Origin: Pisaster brevispinus
Taxonomy: Eukaryota > Echinodermata > Asteroidea > Forcipulatida > Asteriidae
Reading direction: 5' to 3'
NCBI GenBank assembly: GCA_023634235.1
Contig: JAMKCF010000008.1
Location: 15,053,627-15,117,626, forward strand
DNA: 64,000 nucleotides
Part shown: positions 24,160 through 36,800 of the stretch, one piece after another
Numbering within the stretch: the first letter of the stretch is position 1
Layout of the letters: each line of letters begins with the position of its first letter
Program-made: the position numbers and the translations under genes
Notes under the pieces: generated by a model
What the model was told of the DNA's origin: nothing
The model's database searches: none
What the model saw: the letters and a program-made list of their open reading frames with translations, nothing else

Positions 24160-24487
24160 GGCTCCATTTCACAAAGCACTAAGATTGTGATTCTTCTTGT
24201 GTTGTTACATTTAAGAGTAAGCTTAAAACTTATCTGTTTCCTAAATAGTAGATTTAAGTTTTGTTCTAGCTTGTTTTAATTGATCCTTTTCTTTTGTTAT
24301 GCGCTTTGATCGTGTTTTGAAAAGGCGCAGTATAAATGCCTATTATTATTATTATTATTATTATTAAGATTCATCTTAAGATGAGTTGTCAGTATTACCC
24401 TGGAGATTTGTATTGTGACATCACACTTTGCCAAGCAAATAAGATTGATAGTTATGATCAATCTTACCTCTTTGAGAAATCGGCCCC
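24160..24487. repeat. Foldback MITE interrupted by a LINE 3' end
   Basis: The outer MITE begins 'ggctccatttcacaaag' and ends 'tctttgagaaatcggcccc'. It belongs to the family at 51836-51950 and 54797-54907. It is split by a retroelement tail at 24187-24365. Confidence 0.7.
24187..24365 (+). mobile_element. Non-LTR retrotransposon 3' end, nested
   Basis: It encodes a short C-terminal-like peptide (TFKSKLKTYLF then stop). A 3' region containing 'aaaggcgcagtataaatg' follows, and it ends in (att)n. Non-LTR elements of the RTE/L2-like kind commonly end this way. 'aagatt' flanks both sides (24181-24186 and 24366-24371), a likely target-site duplication made inside the host MITE. Heavily 5'-truncated. 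Confidence 0.65.
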
Positions 24488-24539
24488 CTTCGTATTGAAA
24501 TTCGTGCGTAAGTTTTCCGCAATTATTTCAAATCCGTGG

Positions 24540-24706
24540 CCTAATTTCATAAAGCTAGATTTCTTAACTAAGCAAATGAGTGATGAACCAGTCGCATCAT
24601 TGTAAACGTTATGGCATATTAGCTGGTACCCTGTTTCTCCTAAGCATGATTTTTTTCTGTGTTAAGCAAGTGTGCGTACAGGCTTTGTAAAATTGAGTTT
24701 CGTCTA
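24540..24706. repeat. Foldback MITE ('gagctgcttaagc' family), degenerate
   Basis: 'ggcctaatttcataaagct' at the left and 'ctttgtaaaattgagtttcg' at the right are diverged family ends. The internal 'ctggtaccctgtttctcc' also matches. Confidence 0.5.
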
Positions 24707-26390
24707 CCTTTAGAAACGAATGGAAAATATTTAGTGAATGATTGGCGATATTTGTTAACTGAAATGTCTTGATTGTGAATGAGGCAATGTGCAACGAGTG
24801 GTTTGGGGTTGTCTGGTGTTGCCAGAGGGAGTTCAGGAGTTGCGTTACGGTCAACTATTTATTAGGATTTCTTAATACAGAAAGTCTGCACTTGGAAGTT
24901 TGTGACCGTGAATGTGGACCGGGGTTGATACTGGCAAACAATGCCGAATTATGGCTCGGGGCAACTTGAAGCTTCGTGTATACCTCCCGAGAATGGCCTA
25001 CACGGCTAACATTATGTGTAACAACCAATTAACAGTCATGTACAATGATAAAGATGGCTCTATGTCAGATCTGTGGGATGGTTTCAATAGACATACCTAC
25101 AACACACGTGCAACCATGCCCCGCAATCATCATATCTGACGGGCCACCCGGAATCGGGCAAAGACAAGGCGTTCCCCCCAGCGCCCTTCTCTCATTGTCA
25201 GCCCACCATGTCCACCGTGGTATATGCCCCCTGTGATAAATGAAAAGGAAGACTTCTATGGGGGTTATTATTATTTTTTTTCTTTCGCCTTCTCCTCACT
25301 TCTCCTATTTTGGTTCGAAAGTTAATTGATTTTGTGCTGAGCTCAATCTGAGTGTGTGTGTGAGGCGACGGCTCAGAGGCCGGTGTTCACGAGAACGAAA
25401 TCAAGAGAATATCCGCACGTGTCTCGCCCAGTCTCTGCTATTCACCCGTGACTGGGATTACCCCATTAGATGCCTATAATAGTAAAATTATACGTCGACC
25501 GGTGTTCTCCAATATTGGCACTGTGACCGGCGCCCGTGGTTTCATTGCATAGCGAGTATTTGCCTTGGACAAGCGGGGCTTGAATACGATATGATGCGGG
25601 GAGTCCGCCACGCACGAGTCCGGACATTTCGCGATTTAACGTTGGACTTGGGGAATAAATACACCCGTTGTGTGTGGGGATGGTGCAAGAGGGAGAGTTT
25701 TTAGGATGAACGAGGAGACGAGGGAAAAAACCTCTCCACCGGCCCGGGCCCTGGAGAGACGGAGAGAAGGAGAGAGGGGGAAAAGTGAGACGGGGGAAAA
25801 ACTTTCTAGAAGCCTTGCTAAGATATAGCAAACACTCTGTTTATTCTAGACTAGTCTGAAAGCTTCCATGTCTTTACTATACAATGAATGGTTAGACGTG
25901 TGGAATTAATGGCTGTAATGCAGCACGACCTTAGTATAGCAAACCAGTCTTGATAAACCTTCATTACGCTTTGATGCGGCTGTCGTGGGCCCGGTGCCCT
26001 GTCTGCTAGAACACAACTACGGCGCTGATAATCAGAGCTTTTTAATGACCAGTCTTTGTCCACACTGTCTTGGTTTCGATACGCATTATTGCACGGGGAT
26101 GGTTTAAAATAATGTCGTGTACTGTACAAATCTAAAATAGAAAATACATTTTTGTGAGGTGATTATTTGTTCTGTTTGTTCTTTCAAGATGTGCCCATTT
26201 ACAGATACCTAATTCGTTAAGGAAACCCACCATTATGTCAATTTCATAATTGTTGTTGCATTTGTTGTGAGTGAAAGTTCTAAGCCTAACGGATTAGTTG
26301 AAATTAAGTTGTAACGCACTATGATATTCTTATTTGGGCCCCGTTTACTGCAATTGATTCAACATTGTGACGTCATTCACGTACTGCCTG
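24707..26390. other. Intergenic DNA
   Basis: No gene is recognised. A GC-richer stretch spans about 25130-25800. Open frames on both strands have no recognisable domain. Confidence 0.4.
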
Positions 26391-26394
26391 GCTT

Positions 26395-26566
26395 TATAAA
26401 TACCGTCTTCGAAACCACGGTTTTGAGTTTGAGCTCCGACTTGGGATCCGTCCGCCCGAATGAAGTCCCGTAAGGAAAGCCCACGTTTGCAAATTTAATG
26501 ATTTAAAGCCTGAGCCCAAAGCTCAAGCCCAAGCCGTGATTCCGGAAAGGGCCACAGTCTCATCCC
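26395..26566. repeat. Foldback MITE, diverged
   Basis: The left part 'ttcgaaaccacggttttgag' pairs imperfectly with the right part 'caagcccaagccgtgattcc'. A tighter member of the apparent family is at 31166-31312. Confidence 0.45.
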
Positions 26567-26764
26567 AACACTTCTGCGCAACGAATTTTAACCTTTGCTG
26601 TTCTTGAGGCCCAAAGTATTAAACCTAAAATTGCTAAAGACATCTAAAGGTTTGCTGTCCTACCCTGGGGATCATTGATTGTGGTACGTGGGCCAAGTTC
26701 GAACGAGGACCCTTTTGTAGACTATAGAGGCTTGGTCCTGGTCATCGATAAGATTATTGTTAAA

Positions 26765-27250
26765 GAGGTGCTCCAAGGTCAAACGAAAAAATCTTTTGCA
26801 CTCATTTTTTTGTGATGCACTCATTTTTTAATAGATAGAGTCCTCATAAATGTGTGTGTGTGTGTGGGGGGGGGGGAACTACTAGTCTATAACCTCACGT
26901 TAAAATGGTGTAAAGTGCCAGTAAAGTGATTTGATACTCTTTCAGAGTGAAAGGAAACACGACGTCATCGGCCACCGAAAACAGATGGGTCTGTACATTC
27001 CAAAGAGGAATGTTTGCGCAAGGCAGAAGGTCAAATTCAATGCCGTTTTGATTGAATATCATCAACGTTCACGAATGAACTAACAATCCTCTGCAAAAAT
27101 GTACTGAGCCCATATTTGAAATATGGCGTCATCGAATGGATTTTTGAAAAAAAAACTGCACTTGAACAAGCACAGTAGCATTTTACACCATTTTAATGCG
27201 AGGTTAGAGACAATATGTATTTTCTCATTTTCATATTTTGTTAAAGACAG
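26765..27250. repeat. Foldback repeat family A, copy 2
   Basis: It begins 'gtgctccaaggtcaaacg'. It has 'taacctcacgttaaaatgg' in the left half and 'ccattttaatgcgaggttag' in the right half as the inverted partner. It shares 'acattccaaagaggaatg' with copies 1 and 3. A (GT)n/poly-G stretch at 26850-26876 is embedded. Confidence 0.65.
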
Positions 27251-28079
27251 CGTCCACACGAGTGGCAGTTTGCAAATGGTTATGAGGTCATCATCCCTGC
27301 AGTAAACTATCTCATGAGCTAAACAAGATGGATGGCACTTCCAGAGCGCCGTAGTGCGGTGACCCGGAGACAATTTGTTTGATGGAAACTTCTCAAAGTT
27401 GTCCATCGGTGTTTGTTACTCGATGATACAAGAAGTGTTGCATCAAAAGTAGCGTCAGATCTAAATTTTACTGTGCTGTTGTTATTGTCCAATATACATG
27501 ACTAATTTGTTCGAGTAAGATTCGTATTTTTTTCTGTTTAAAAGAACCCCACCCCCGAAATACCAGACTAGGATGTTTTATTGAGCGCTCGTAACACGCC
27601 CACCTTGCAATGACTCTGCGTCGGCCCCTCCCCCATTTGAGCGGGGGGGGGGGGGCATGACATAGGCTCCCGTCGTCATAATGGGAGGGGGGGGGGGAGT
27701 AAACACACACAAAACACCCGACACTGATATTGCATAAATGGATTGCGCAACTTGCTATCATCAACCAAAAGACACTGTACAATAGACGCATTGTTGACAA
27801 CGACAACGACAACAACAACGACGACAGCGACGATGGTGAAGATGACGACGTGAAGACGAAAATTGCGACGGTCAACATCGTGACAACGGCGGTGGTGACA
27901 ACAACTAAGAGACTTATTGTAAAATTTGTGTTGTCAGTACGAAGAATCGATTTGTAATGTAGACTGTGAACATTAGCTCCCAACTGACTTATGTCTTCCT
28001 ATGTATTTAATGAAGCGAGAAGTGTCTATCTGAAGGGCAATTTTTACGGAATTCTGAGTAGGCCTATTCTGGTCGCGCT
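27251..28079. other. Intergenic DNA with simple repeats
   Basis: Poly-G runs lie at 27641-27655 and 27685-27697. An imperfect (GAC/AAC)n tract lies at about 27795-27860. No gene is recognised. The Asp/Asn-rich open frame across this tract is a translation of the simple repeat. Confidence 0.5.
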
Positions 28080-28400
28080 GGCGGTTTGGGTGTCGGTGAT
28101 GGGTGGTGGTGATGTGGGTAAGGCTTAGGGTGGTGGTGATGGAGGCGAGGTTTAGTGTGGTGTGTGATGGGGTTAGGCTTGGTTGGTGGTGATGGGGTGA
28201 AGCTTGGTTGCTGGTGATGGGGTGAAGCTTGGTTGGTGATGATGGGGTGAGGATTAGGGTGGTGGTGATGGGGTGATAAATAGGGTGGTGATTGAGTGAG
28301 GACTAGGGTGGTGGTGGTGGCGTGAGGTGGAGGGCTGTGGTGCTGGGCTGAGGCTGAGGGTTGTGGAGTTGGGTGACTGGTGGGGAGGGGGGTAATGGCT
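28080..28400 (+). repeat. G-rich minisatellite
   Basis: Imperfect tandem units of about 30 bp centred on 'ggtggtgatggggtgaag'. The reverse strand stays open for 137 codons as a Pro/His/Thr-rich low-complexity frame, a by-product of the repeat. Confidence 0.75.
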
Positions 28401-31051
28401 GATGACGGTGAATTAAGAGAACTGACGACGATGATTGTGATCATAGTGCTCACGGCCATAACCACGGGGATGATCATAAAATAGAATCGAGATAAGAATC
28501 AAGATTATTGATCAGGGTAATCTTGGCGAGGAAAACGGGTGACGACAATTGTATGCGACGGCGTCTTTGCTGGTGGTTGCACTGAGCTTAATAGCCAGCC
28601 ACTGTACAGTTCTATGTAATGGTTGTAAGTCATGCTGGTAATGATCATCAAAAGTTAAAGGTTTACTTTATAGGCAAAACACACACAGAAATGAAGGTAT
28701 TAGCTCCCTTTCTTATGAGCCTGTATGTAAACCGGATGCGTGCAGTCGACGAGTGTTTCTTTAGAAATCCACTCTTTCAGATTTTTTCCTTATACTCTTC
28801 ACCCTTTCCCTTTAAACTATCTATACAATCTTTGACTCTCGACATGGCGTATGCATTGTAGACCTCCATACAAGCTTCACCCGGGTCTGCCATAATATAC
28901 TCAGATATATACCCGTTCATGTTTTAGCGGCACGTGAGCCAAAGCACGCCCCATGGAGAGCCCTCCACGGGTCCAAACTGCTCCTAAATGAGCTTCAATT
29001 AAATCTCCTTGCAGGTGTGCCGTGGCCAGCCACTCCACTCTTTAACTTTAGGCTCGTAGTGGTTCATCAAACGCCGGGGAACGTCCCGTCCCCCGCTCCT
29101 GCGTTTGTCCCCTCCTTGTTGTTCGGGGCGAGAGGCCGGGAGATGTACCGTCAGGGTCGCATGGAGTGCCACCCTAGACCCGTTAGTGGTTGGCGACCGT
29201 GCCGCGGACAAAATTCAGGTGTCTCCATCCCGTTGAATGTGAATTCATCAATCCCCCCTTCTCTCCCTCGCGTGCCCGCCCTGGGAATCGGTGCCCGGCA
29301 TTCGTGCTCCCAGACCAGGCGTATCAGGTCCGACTAGGCCCGCTGGTGCCTCGTATCCACACGTGCGGCTAGTATGTAGAGGTGCTGATATGAATAATCA
29401 ATTTTTTTCCTACTTTGAAACTGTACATTCAAGAGGAACATGCTGTATGGATTCGGGGGGGGGGGGCAAGGGATTGTCAACGGCTTATGTACGCAACGTA
29501 CTTTAAAACTGGGTCGAAGGAAATCCCCGGCCCTGCATTTATCATGTTTGGGAAATTAATGTTCAACATTTATAAGACGCACGCTCTTATTAATTCCAAG
29601 CAAGAATGAGAAATAACCCGAAGGAAGAAAGAGGTGGTACTTTTCATCCAGACCATTGCTAGAATTCTCGTTCGACCATAGGAAGGTGTATTCGGAAATG
29701 TCCTAGGTTGATATGTCACACGTAAAACCATTGTGTACTTGTCGCCAAATGTAAAGTTACGACCACTTTAATCCCGTTGCTTTATTGGTGGCAGTTGGGG
29801 GGGGGGGGGTGCGCAAGACATAGTCGTTTTTTCTGTCCATCTGTGCTTACAAAACTTTTCCCAAGTTGTAGGCTATTCTAGAGATTTAACAAAGTCATCT
29901 CTTTATTTTTTACCATTTCCTGTAGGTTTACTGTCTTCCAAAATGTTCATCTACCCAAAGAGAAAAGGGGTTTTGCAACAAATAATCCCCCTTTGCCGTC
30001 GTTAAATTCAAATTTCTAAAGATGTGTAACATTGTCCCTAACCACTTTTTTTTTAAAACATAGTCTTGCTTTCTCTCACTTTTCCCCAATGTTAGAAATA
30101 GCAGGCACTCTGTTTTGTTTAAAAAAAATTTTCGACAGAAGATTGTTGACTTCTTTTGTCAGGTCAGCAATGAAGCGCGAGATGAAGGGCCGTCGAATTT
30201 TGTTTTGTATACACGGCCGTTGAGGGCCACGATAATTGCATCAACGGAATGATATTAGCGTACAAAAGTCATGGCTTTTCCCTTTCAGGTTTTCTCTATC
30301 AACAATAACAATGTAAACACTTGCAACTTTACAACAAACTGACCCCCTTTTCACAGGCGCAATTATTATGGATGTGTATTTTTTCCCCCTTCTGAGTCTA
30401 TTCATGACTACCGTTGCAATCCCCCGAGTTATTAGGCCCAAGGGCGCAACAGCTACACGGTGACGGACTGAGGGGGGAAGCCAGAGCTCCTGGGCCCCAG
30501 GCGGTCAGCTCCAACCGCACGGTCCAATTTTCTCTGGAACGAGTCACGCGTCGAGTCAGAAAAAAGAGAGACCTGAACACACACACACACCCACACACAA
30601 AAACTCCACAAAACCTGTACCATAGCAATTTCATTCATTATTTTTGCCCATTAAAATGAAAGGGTATGATTACAGAGCCTTTGGGTTGATCGTTTATTAA
30701 TTGATAAATATTTATTGGCTGAAGAACTTCCTTCGCCTGTGAACCTGAAACCATCACTTAAAAAAAAAAAAAAAAAAATAGATGGAAAAAGATCGTTTCC
30801 TGGTCCGAGTGTGTTGCACTTTTAACTCCCCTCTTTGCCTGTCCCCTCAAAAATGATGGACAGTCTTGAATAATTTTAATCATGGGAAATGTTTTCGTTG
30901 ACCAAACTAAGTGTGTGTCACTGGGACTGAAATGCCATTTGTAATTTGCCACTTGTTGTAATAATCTCACAGAACACAGAGCGCTATTGTCAAACCCCAA
31001 ATCGTACAAAGCGGGACTATGGAGTATTGAAAGAAATTACATTTCATTTAG
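28401..31051. other. Intergenic DNA with a GC-rich block
   Basis: 28980-29380 is GC- and CpG-richer than its surroundings and has no repeat signature. It could be a regulatory island or an unrecognised exon. Poly-G runs are near 29455-29466 and 29797-29810. No gene is recognised. Confidence 0.4.
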
Positions 31052-31107
31052 TGGGCGGGATGTAGGTTTTCAAAATGGGTGGGCGGGATGTAGGTTTTCA
31101 AAATGGG
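31052..31107 (+). repeat. 28-bp tandem duplication
   Basis: Two adjacent copies of a unit beginning 'gtgggcgggatgtaggtttt'. Confidence 0.85.
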
Positions 31108-31165
31108 ATGGTAGTCAAGTCCAATATGGGTTAGTTGTGCGCTTTATGATATAAGCATGACATAT

Positions 31166-31312
31166 GGGGCCTTTTCCAAACCTCGGCTTGGGTTCCAGCT
31201 CCCGTTTGAGCTCTGTCATTGATATTGGAGCAGTGTGTACATTTTCACGGTGTTTTCAACTTCAAAACGGAGCCCGGAGCCAGGGGCCCAAGCCGAGGTT
31301 TGGAAAAAGCCC
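31166..31312. repeat. Palindromic MITE, 147 bp
   Basis: The left end 'ccttttccaaacctcggctt' and the right end 'aagccgaggtttggaaaaag' are near-perfect reverse complements over about 25 bp. Noncoding interior. Confidence 0.8.
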
Positions 31313-31689
31313 ATGGCGCACAGGAAGAATCGCTGGCTGGAGGGCCATCGCATGTTTGACCTTGGACACAAATAATGTTCGGCCACAAATAATGTTCGGC
31401 CACTTTCCAAAATGGCCACAAATCGCTGTTATTTACCTTATGTACAATACATGACAACAGATGAGTGTAAATTGTGTTCCTTGGCCAAGCAAATCTGGAC
31501 TAAAGTACCTGGTGCATCTCCAGTCATAAGCGTTATTGTTGATTTACAAAGGGCGGCCATTGAAAAAAAAAGTTCGCCATTTGGTCAGTTCCACCTTCTT
31601 TGTTACTCACTGTGCATTCAGTGTGATGTCATCAAAGTTTGGAGGGGTTGATGTGCAACTGAAATGAGTTGAGCCTTGTAGCTGCTTAG

Positions 31690-31742
31690 AGAGAGGGGAG
31701 AGGGGTGGGGAGGGGGAGGGGAGAGGTGGGGGCGGGGTGGGA
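31690..31742 (+). repeat. Purine/G-rich tract
   Basis: Runs such as 'ggggtggggagggggagggg' and 'gtgggggcggggtggg' satisfy the pattern of four or more G-runs, so G-quadruplex or triplex formation is possible. Confidence 0.7.
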
Positions 31743-32747
31743 CTGATTGCCCAAGGAGCCTTAGAAGCGATTCGGCATGTGGAAGAGTGCCACAAAGTAG
31801 GCTTGTGTTAACAGTCCTGGCCAGGGAGGTTTTGAGCAGGATGTCTCCTTCTATAAGTCATGTCGAGAGTCATGTCGTCGGTGTCAGTGATCGCGGACAG
31901 TGGGGCGTAAACCGGGTCAGAAATGAAGAAAACAGGGGCAAGTGGTCATCAGTGGGTCACCCTGGAGAGGGACAGTGTCAATGGGATACGAATCAGTTAC
32001 ACCCTCGGAAGCTGCGAGGACAACTGCATCTAAGATCCTAAACATCATGGGTCTGTCGGTAGAGTCGAATGCCTTGAAGCCCAGAACTGCAACCGGGGAG
32101 CCTCGTTAAGTTTAATATGCATTCTGGGAATGGTGGAGTTGTTCTCCAAATCTCTGAATAATGGATGTTTTCATGAAGTTTTTCAAACTGCGTGGCTTAA
32201 CGATCTTCACCTTCGATAAATACAGTGTGTGGGCGCTCACCAGAAAGCTCGATATGCTTTCTCGTCGTTATGTAGTGCGCAGTCCTGCCGCGTCGAATTC
32301 GGCTCGGCAGAGGCGCTTGGCTCTTTGGATCTGCCTTCGTAGCCAAAGCTGTAGCCACCAATTCAGAGACGGCTGGACACTGGAAATCTCAAAAATCTGG
32401 ATGAAAAAGTGTTTCAAACCTCAGATGGACCATCGGCCTCTACCTTGTATGCAATGCAGTATGTGTGTCTTTTCGAAACCACAGCCTCATATTCAGCTCC
32501 GGCTTTTGACTCTTGTTGACTCTTGTTGACCCTTGTTGATTATTGTCGACTCTTAATGTAGCCTTGCTCACAACATCCGATGTTGAATGATGGTATCAAT
32601 TCATCAGACCTTCCATCCTCCAGTTTCAACAAACACACCATGCAAGCAGCCTCTTATAAATTAGTCAAATAAGTTGTCCCGTTTGAGTGAAAATAGCGAA
32701 ACTCGGTTTATGTTGTGTGTGTGTGTTTTTTGTTTTTTTTTTTTTTT

Positions 32748-32930
32748 TTTCGGGGCTTCTGTACCAGACGTTCTAAGAGTTGGGGGCTCCAGTTCAATTT
32801 CCTTTGCTTTGCTCTAGAATGGCAAAGGTCGTGGGTTCGAATCCAATCCGAGTAATAATACACCTGTGTTTTTTTCACCTGACTCGGGAAAAAGACTGAG
32901 TACACAGTTCTTTACACTCATCGGTGTATT
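32748..32930 (+). repeat. tRNA-derived SINE, second family
   Basis: A box B 'ggttcgaatcc' lies at 32834-32844 after a long T-run. It is followed by a body ('cacctgactcgggaaaaaga') unlike the SINE at 3588 and 49351. Box A is degenerate. A separate family is inferred from the different body. Confidence 0.5.
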
Positions 32931-33739
32931 GTATTGTCAATTATTCTTTGTCCTCGATGCAAATTTTAAATCTATGGAAACAATTCTCTCGTGAATTTCT
33001 GCTGGTATGACATTATAATCGGTGAAACTTCCGATTGGAACTAATCCATTCTGTTAGATGATAATTACTAATACAGTAGGCTTACTTTGTCGTAATTAAT
33101 ATCACAATGCCCAAGCAATATTTGGGAAGCTGATTGGTTTTAAGTCAATACAATAAGTATCCCTGCCCAATAATATCTGTGCCCCGTTTTTACCCCTGTT
33201 GACGTTCTGAATGGACATCTTTTGAAGCCTTGCCAGTGTCGGTGAATACAGAACCAACATTCTTATTGACTTTTCTGCCCATTATGCTTTTATTCTCACA
33301 GTGCGATGGGTGACTTTGATTGTATTTGCCCGAGGTTGAATACAAGTGTATATTATACCCTTTTATTGTGTGTCTGTAGTCTTTTGGGAGGTGGACTGAA
33401 GTGTAAAGTTTACTCACGTTAAACTCGCCCTCATTAGGTGCATTCCACCTTGCGATGATGTACATCACCACAGAGATGTAGATAGAATCAACATTGGTTT
33501 ATAAACACATGGGTCATGGAGGGGTGTTGACTGTTGGCTCTGGCATCATCTGGATTTTTAAGAAACACTTTATTAATTGGAATAAAGTTCTTGTGTTGTG
33601 ACCGACTGGTCTAGTTCACTTGATGAACGTTCTGCTGTTGTTCTGAAGAGGACACCATTTTACGTGCTACGCTTACGCCAAAAGTAAAATGGTTGTTTTG
33701 ACTTGTGTTTTGTCAAGTATAAGTTAAGGGCAGACCTGT

Positions 33740-33875
33740 TGTTGTTGGCAGCAGAGTGTGGGTTCGAATCCCGGTCGCGGCACGTGTGTCCTTCAGAAAG
33801 TCACTTAACCATTGCTTCGTCCTTCGGATGGGACGAAAGCCGCATAGTAACCCCCACCCAATTAGCCATATATTT
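33740..33875 (+). repeat. SINE fragment, 5'-truncated
   Basis: Box B 'gggttcgaatcccggtcg' is followed by 'cttcgtccttcggatggga', which matches the body of the full SINE at 49351-49779 (reverse strand there). Box A is missing. Confidence 0.65.
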
Positions 33876-36800
33876 AGCAAGTCTGGGGAAAAATTTGAAA
33901 GAAACTGATTTCAACTGATAATGGTAGGTATGGGTGTCAAAAAAAAAATAATAATAATAAAATAAGGACTGATAGGGGTGGGGAAATTGGGTTTTTTTCG
34001 GGGGGGGGGTCATTGAAACTACAGGGGGTCATTCAAATATTCTCCCAGATGAATCTGAATGTTGGGGATACTAGTAGTTCCTGTGTGTTCTGTAAACCAA
34101 CGTCAAAGAACACGGAACACTCATCCGGAAAGAAAAGGGGGTTTCCCACCCGGTGTTTCTGGTGTAGTTTTGGCAGCAAAATGCTTCACCAAATCCAGAT
34201 TATTTCTGAACCGGGACTGTTTGCTAGACATTTATTCAACGTTTTCCATTAATACACAAAGTTAATGTTATAATTACATGTATTATAATTGGATATAAAT
34301 TGAATTCAAACCAACATTTATCATAAATCAACAACATACATACTGGAACAACGTTAGGTATAGGGTGAAGCATGGCTTTTGTACCCCAGAGTGTGTGTGT
34401 TTACTATTAACTAGGATGGAAGTTATTTACTTTACTCCTCCAAAAGCCCAATGTTTTTATAGGTTTTGAAACGCTAAAGTGAATCTTGTAGAGATTTGAT
34501 GGTAGCCGTCTAATCACTGGGGTTCAGTCTTCTGATTGTAACGCACTGCTGGACACGGTTTTGAATTATTAAGAAGTTAACCTCGATTTGTCAAACGTGA
34601 TTAGTCAGCCTTGACTGGTCGTTTAGGGGTTGACCGTTCCGCTTCGTTACTTCAATGAACGAAATTGTGGACACACACTCGTGGACGCTCATTTTTAAAC
34701 TATGAATATAAGAAGTTATACTTGGCAATCAGACTAAAGTTGTTTAGATTGCTTATCCAAAATGGAGCAATTTTCTCTCTGATTTTGGTTATTCTTGGGT
34801 TCTTTTCGGATAAACAGTAATGTTGTGATGTCGTTGATAACAAGCTGTAAAATCTCAACTGTGTCCCGTTTTGTATTTTTAGGAATACCTACTCCGACCA
34901 ACAAAGGTATGCCTGTTTGAACACGCAGCTTTCTTTTCAAGGGAACCCACTTTTTCAAAAGAATCATATACAATGAAAAATAAATATAAATACATGGTGT
35001 TTTGACAGATGATCTTCATTCAGCATCACTTACTTTTCACGTAACCCGTTCCGGAATTTATTTTGTACGGGTGCTCGCCTTTTGCCTGCTTTGGTAGGGC
35101 CCTCGTGCTGTTTGCTTTATCTTGCCTTGCAAAATTAGAAAAACGAAACAAAATTCGAGTAGGCCTACGTAAAAGTGGTATTATTATTTCAGAGGACAAT
35201 ATTTGTCGGGATGATTTGTAATTGGAATAACTTTACATCTAGTATTAGTTTTAGATTAACAATTCTCTCGATAATCTCCTTTGACAAAATATACAATTCT
35301 AACAGCTTGAGGCATTCGTATTATGCAAACCTGTGTAACACAGAGGGCGCTATAACGACTTCAGATGGTGCACCATATTCACTTCTCGAGCCAACTTAGG
35401 ACCAACTTAAACGCCAAAATTTATCAAGTCTCCTCAAAAGTTGAGGCACAAAACCCCCCAGATTGTGGTAACCTGTCATAATTACACAATATATATCAGT
35501 TGCATGACCCCCAAAACGTCATTACTCAAAAGATTTTGAGGGCCTACAAATTATGATAATCAGTTGGCGCATGAATTGGCCTAGTGTGGTGCACCTACCA
35601 CACAAAGTATTAGCACCTCATACTAAACATATTTTTTGACAACTAAACTTCAGTTTTCTTTTCTTTTTTTCCTCCTTTTTTGGTAGGTTAGCCGTTTAGC
35701 TTTTGAGCTATGCTCATCCAAAATAAACACCCGAAAGACTGGACTAGCCAGACTCTGTCTTGAAAAAATGGCCTTACGCCTTTTAGCATACAGGGCAATT
35801 TTCAGAGGGCTAGTGTAACACAAATGCTCCAGGTTGAATTGAAAGTCAGCAACCCCAGTATTGTACCATTGTTCAACAACCCATCAAAGCTATGACCTTC
35901 ACATCTTTGATTTAGAGAACAGTTTGTGGGTTTACATTTTGTCAAAGAGGCTCGGCGCATGGTTTTTCTGTCCATTCAGCTAGTGTGGTGCAGCCCAGGG
36001 CACGATCTTCATCAGCAGGGAAGGGAAATGTCGCCACCATTTGTTCATGTTCAGTCTATAGTGCATAATTACAACAACGGGCACTGATTCGGTGAAAAAA
36101 AACAGGGTTGCTATGGTCTTTTCACTTCCAGCCTCGATGTGACAACAAGAGAGCGGAGAAAGACAAGACAGTTTGTTGCTATGTAATCATGTTGACTTTC
36201 CTCTCGTCTCAACCAAGATGGCTGATGGCTGGACCCATATGATGCGGTCGCATTATTTAGCGTCAATTCGACTACTTCACAACTCAATAAGTGTAAATTG
36301 CTCTTCTAGAACACCGGTTGTTCTTACGAGAAAGAAAAACGACAGGGCGCACCTGTTCTGCGGGTTGATAGTCAAAATCACACAACGGGAAATGTACCTT
36401 CTTTAATTTTGACAATTATCTTAAATCAGCAAAGTTGGGTTTAGGGCTGCCCGTGTAGATTATCGCATAATATTATTCGGCCCACCGTGTATTGCCACGA
36501 TAAAGCATTGCATGTTGAAGATGTGAGCCACCAATAGGGGGCAGTAAATAGCATGCCCACGCTGTCATTATTGTTGTTTGTTGTAATGGTATTGCATCTT
36601 TAGATTAAGATAAAACTCACTTTATTTGCTTACACACATCGATAACTGCAATTTCCCGCGTAAATAATACGTCCTCAGTTTTGCCTAGTAGGCCTAGGGT
36701 GGACGGGTACGTTAAAGTCACACAAAAGCGGCCACCGTTATCTTGAAGACGTTTTATTTAATCACTCTGAGCCATCAGATGTACCTTTTTCCTTTTTGGG

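Noticed and set aside
28064..28477. Reverse-strand 137-codon Pro/His/Thr-rich frame
   Set aside because: It follows a minisatellite and has no domain or splice context.
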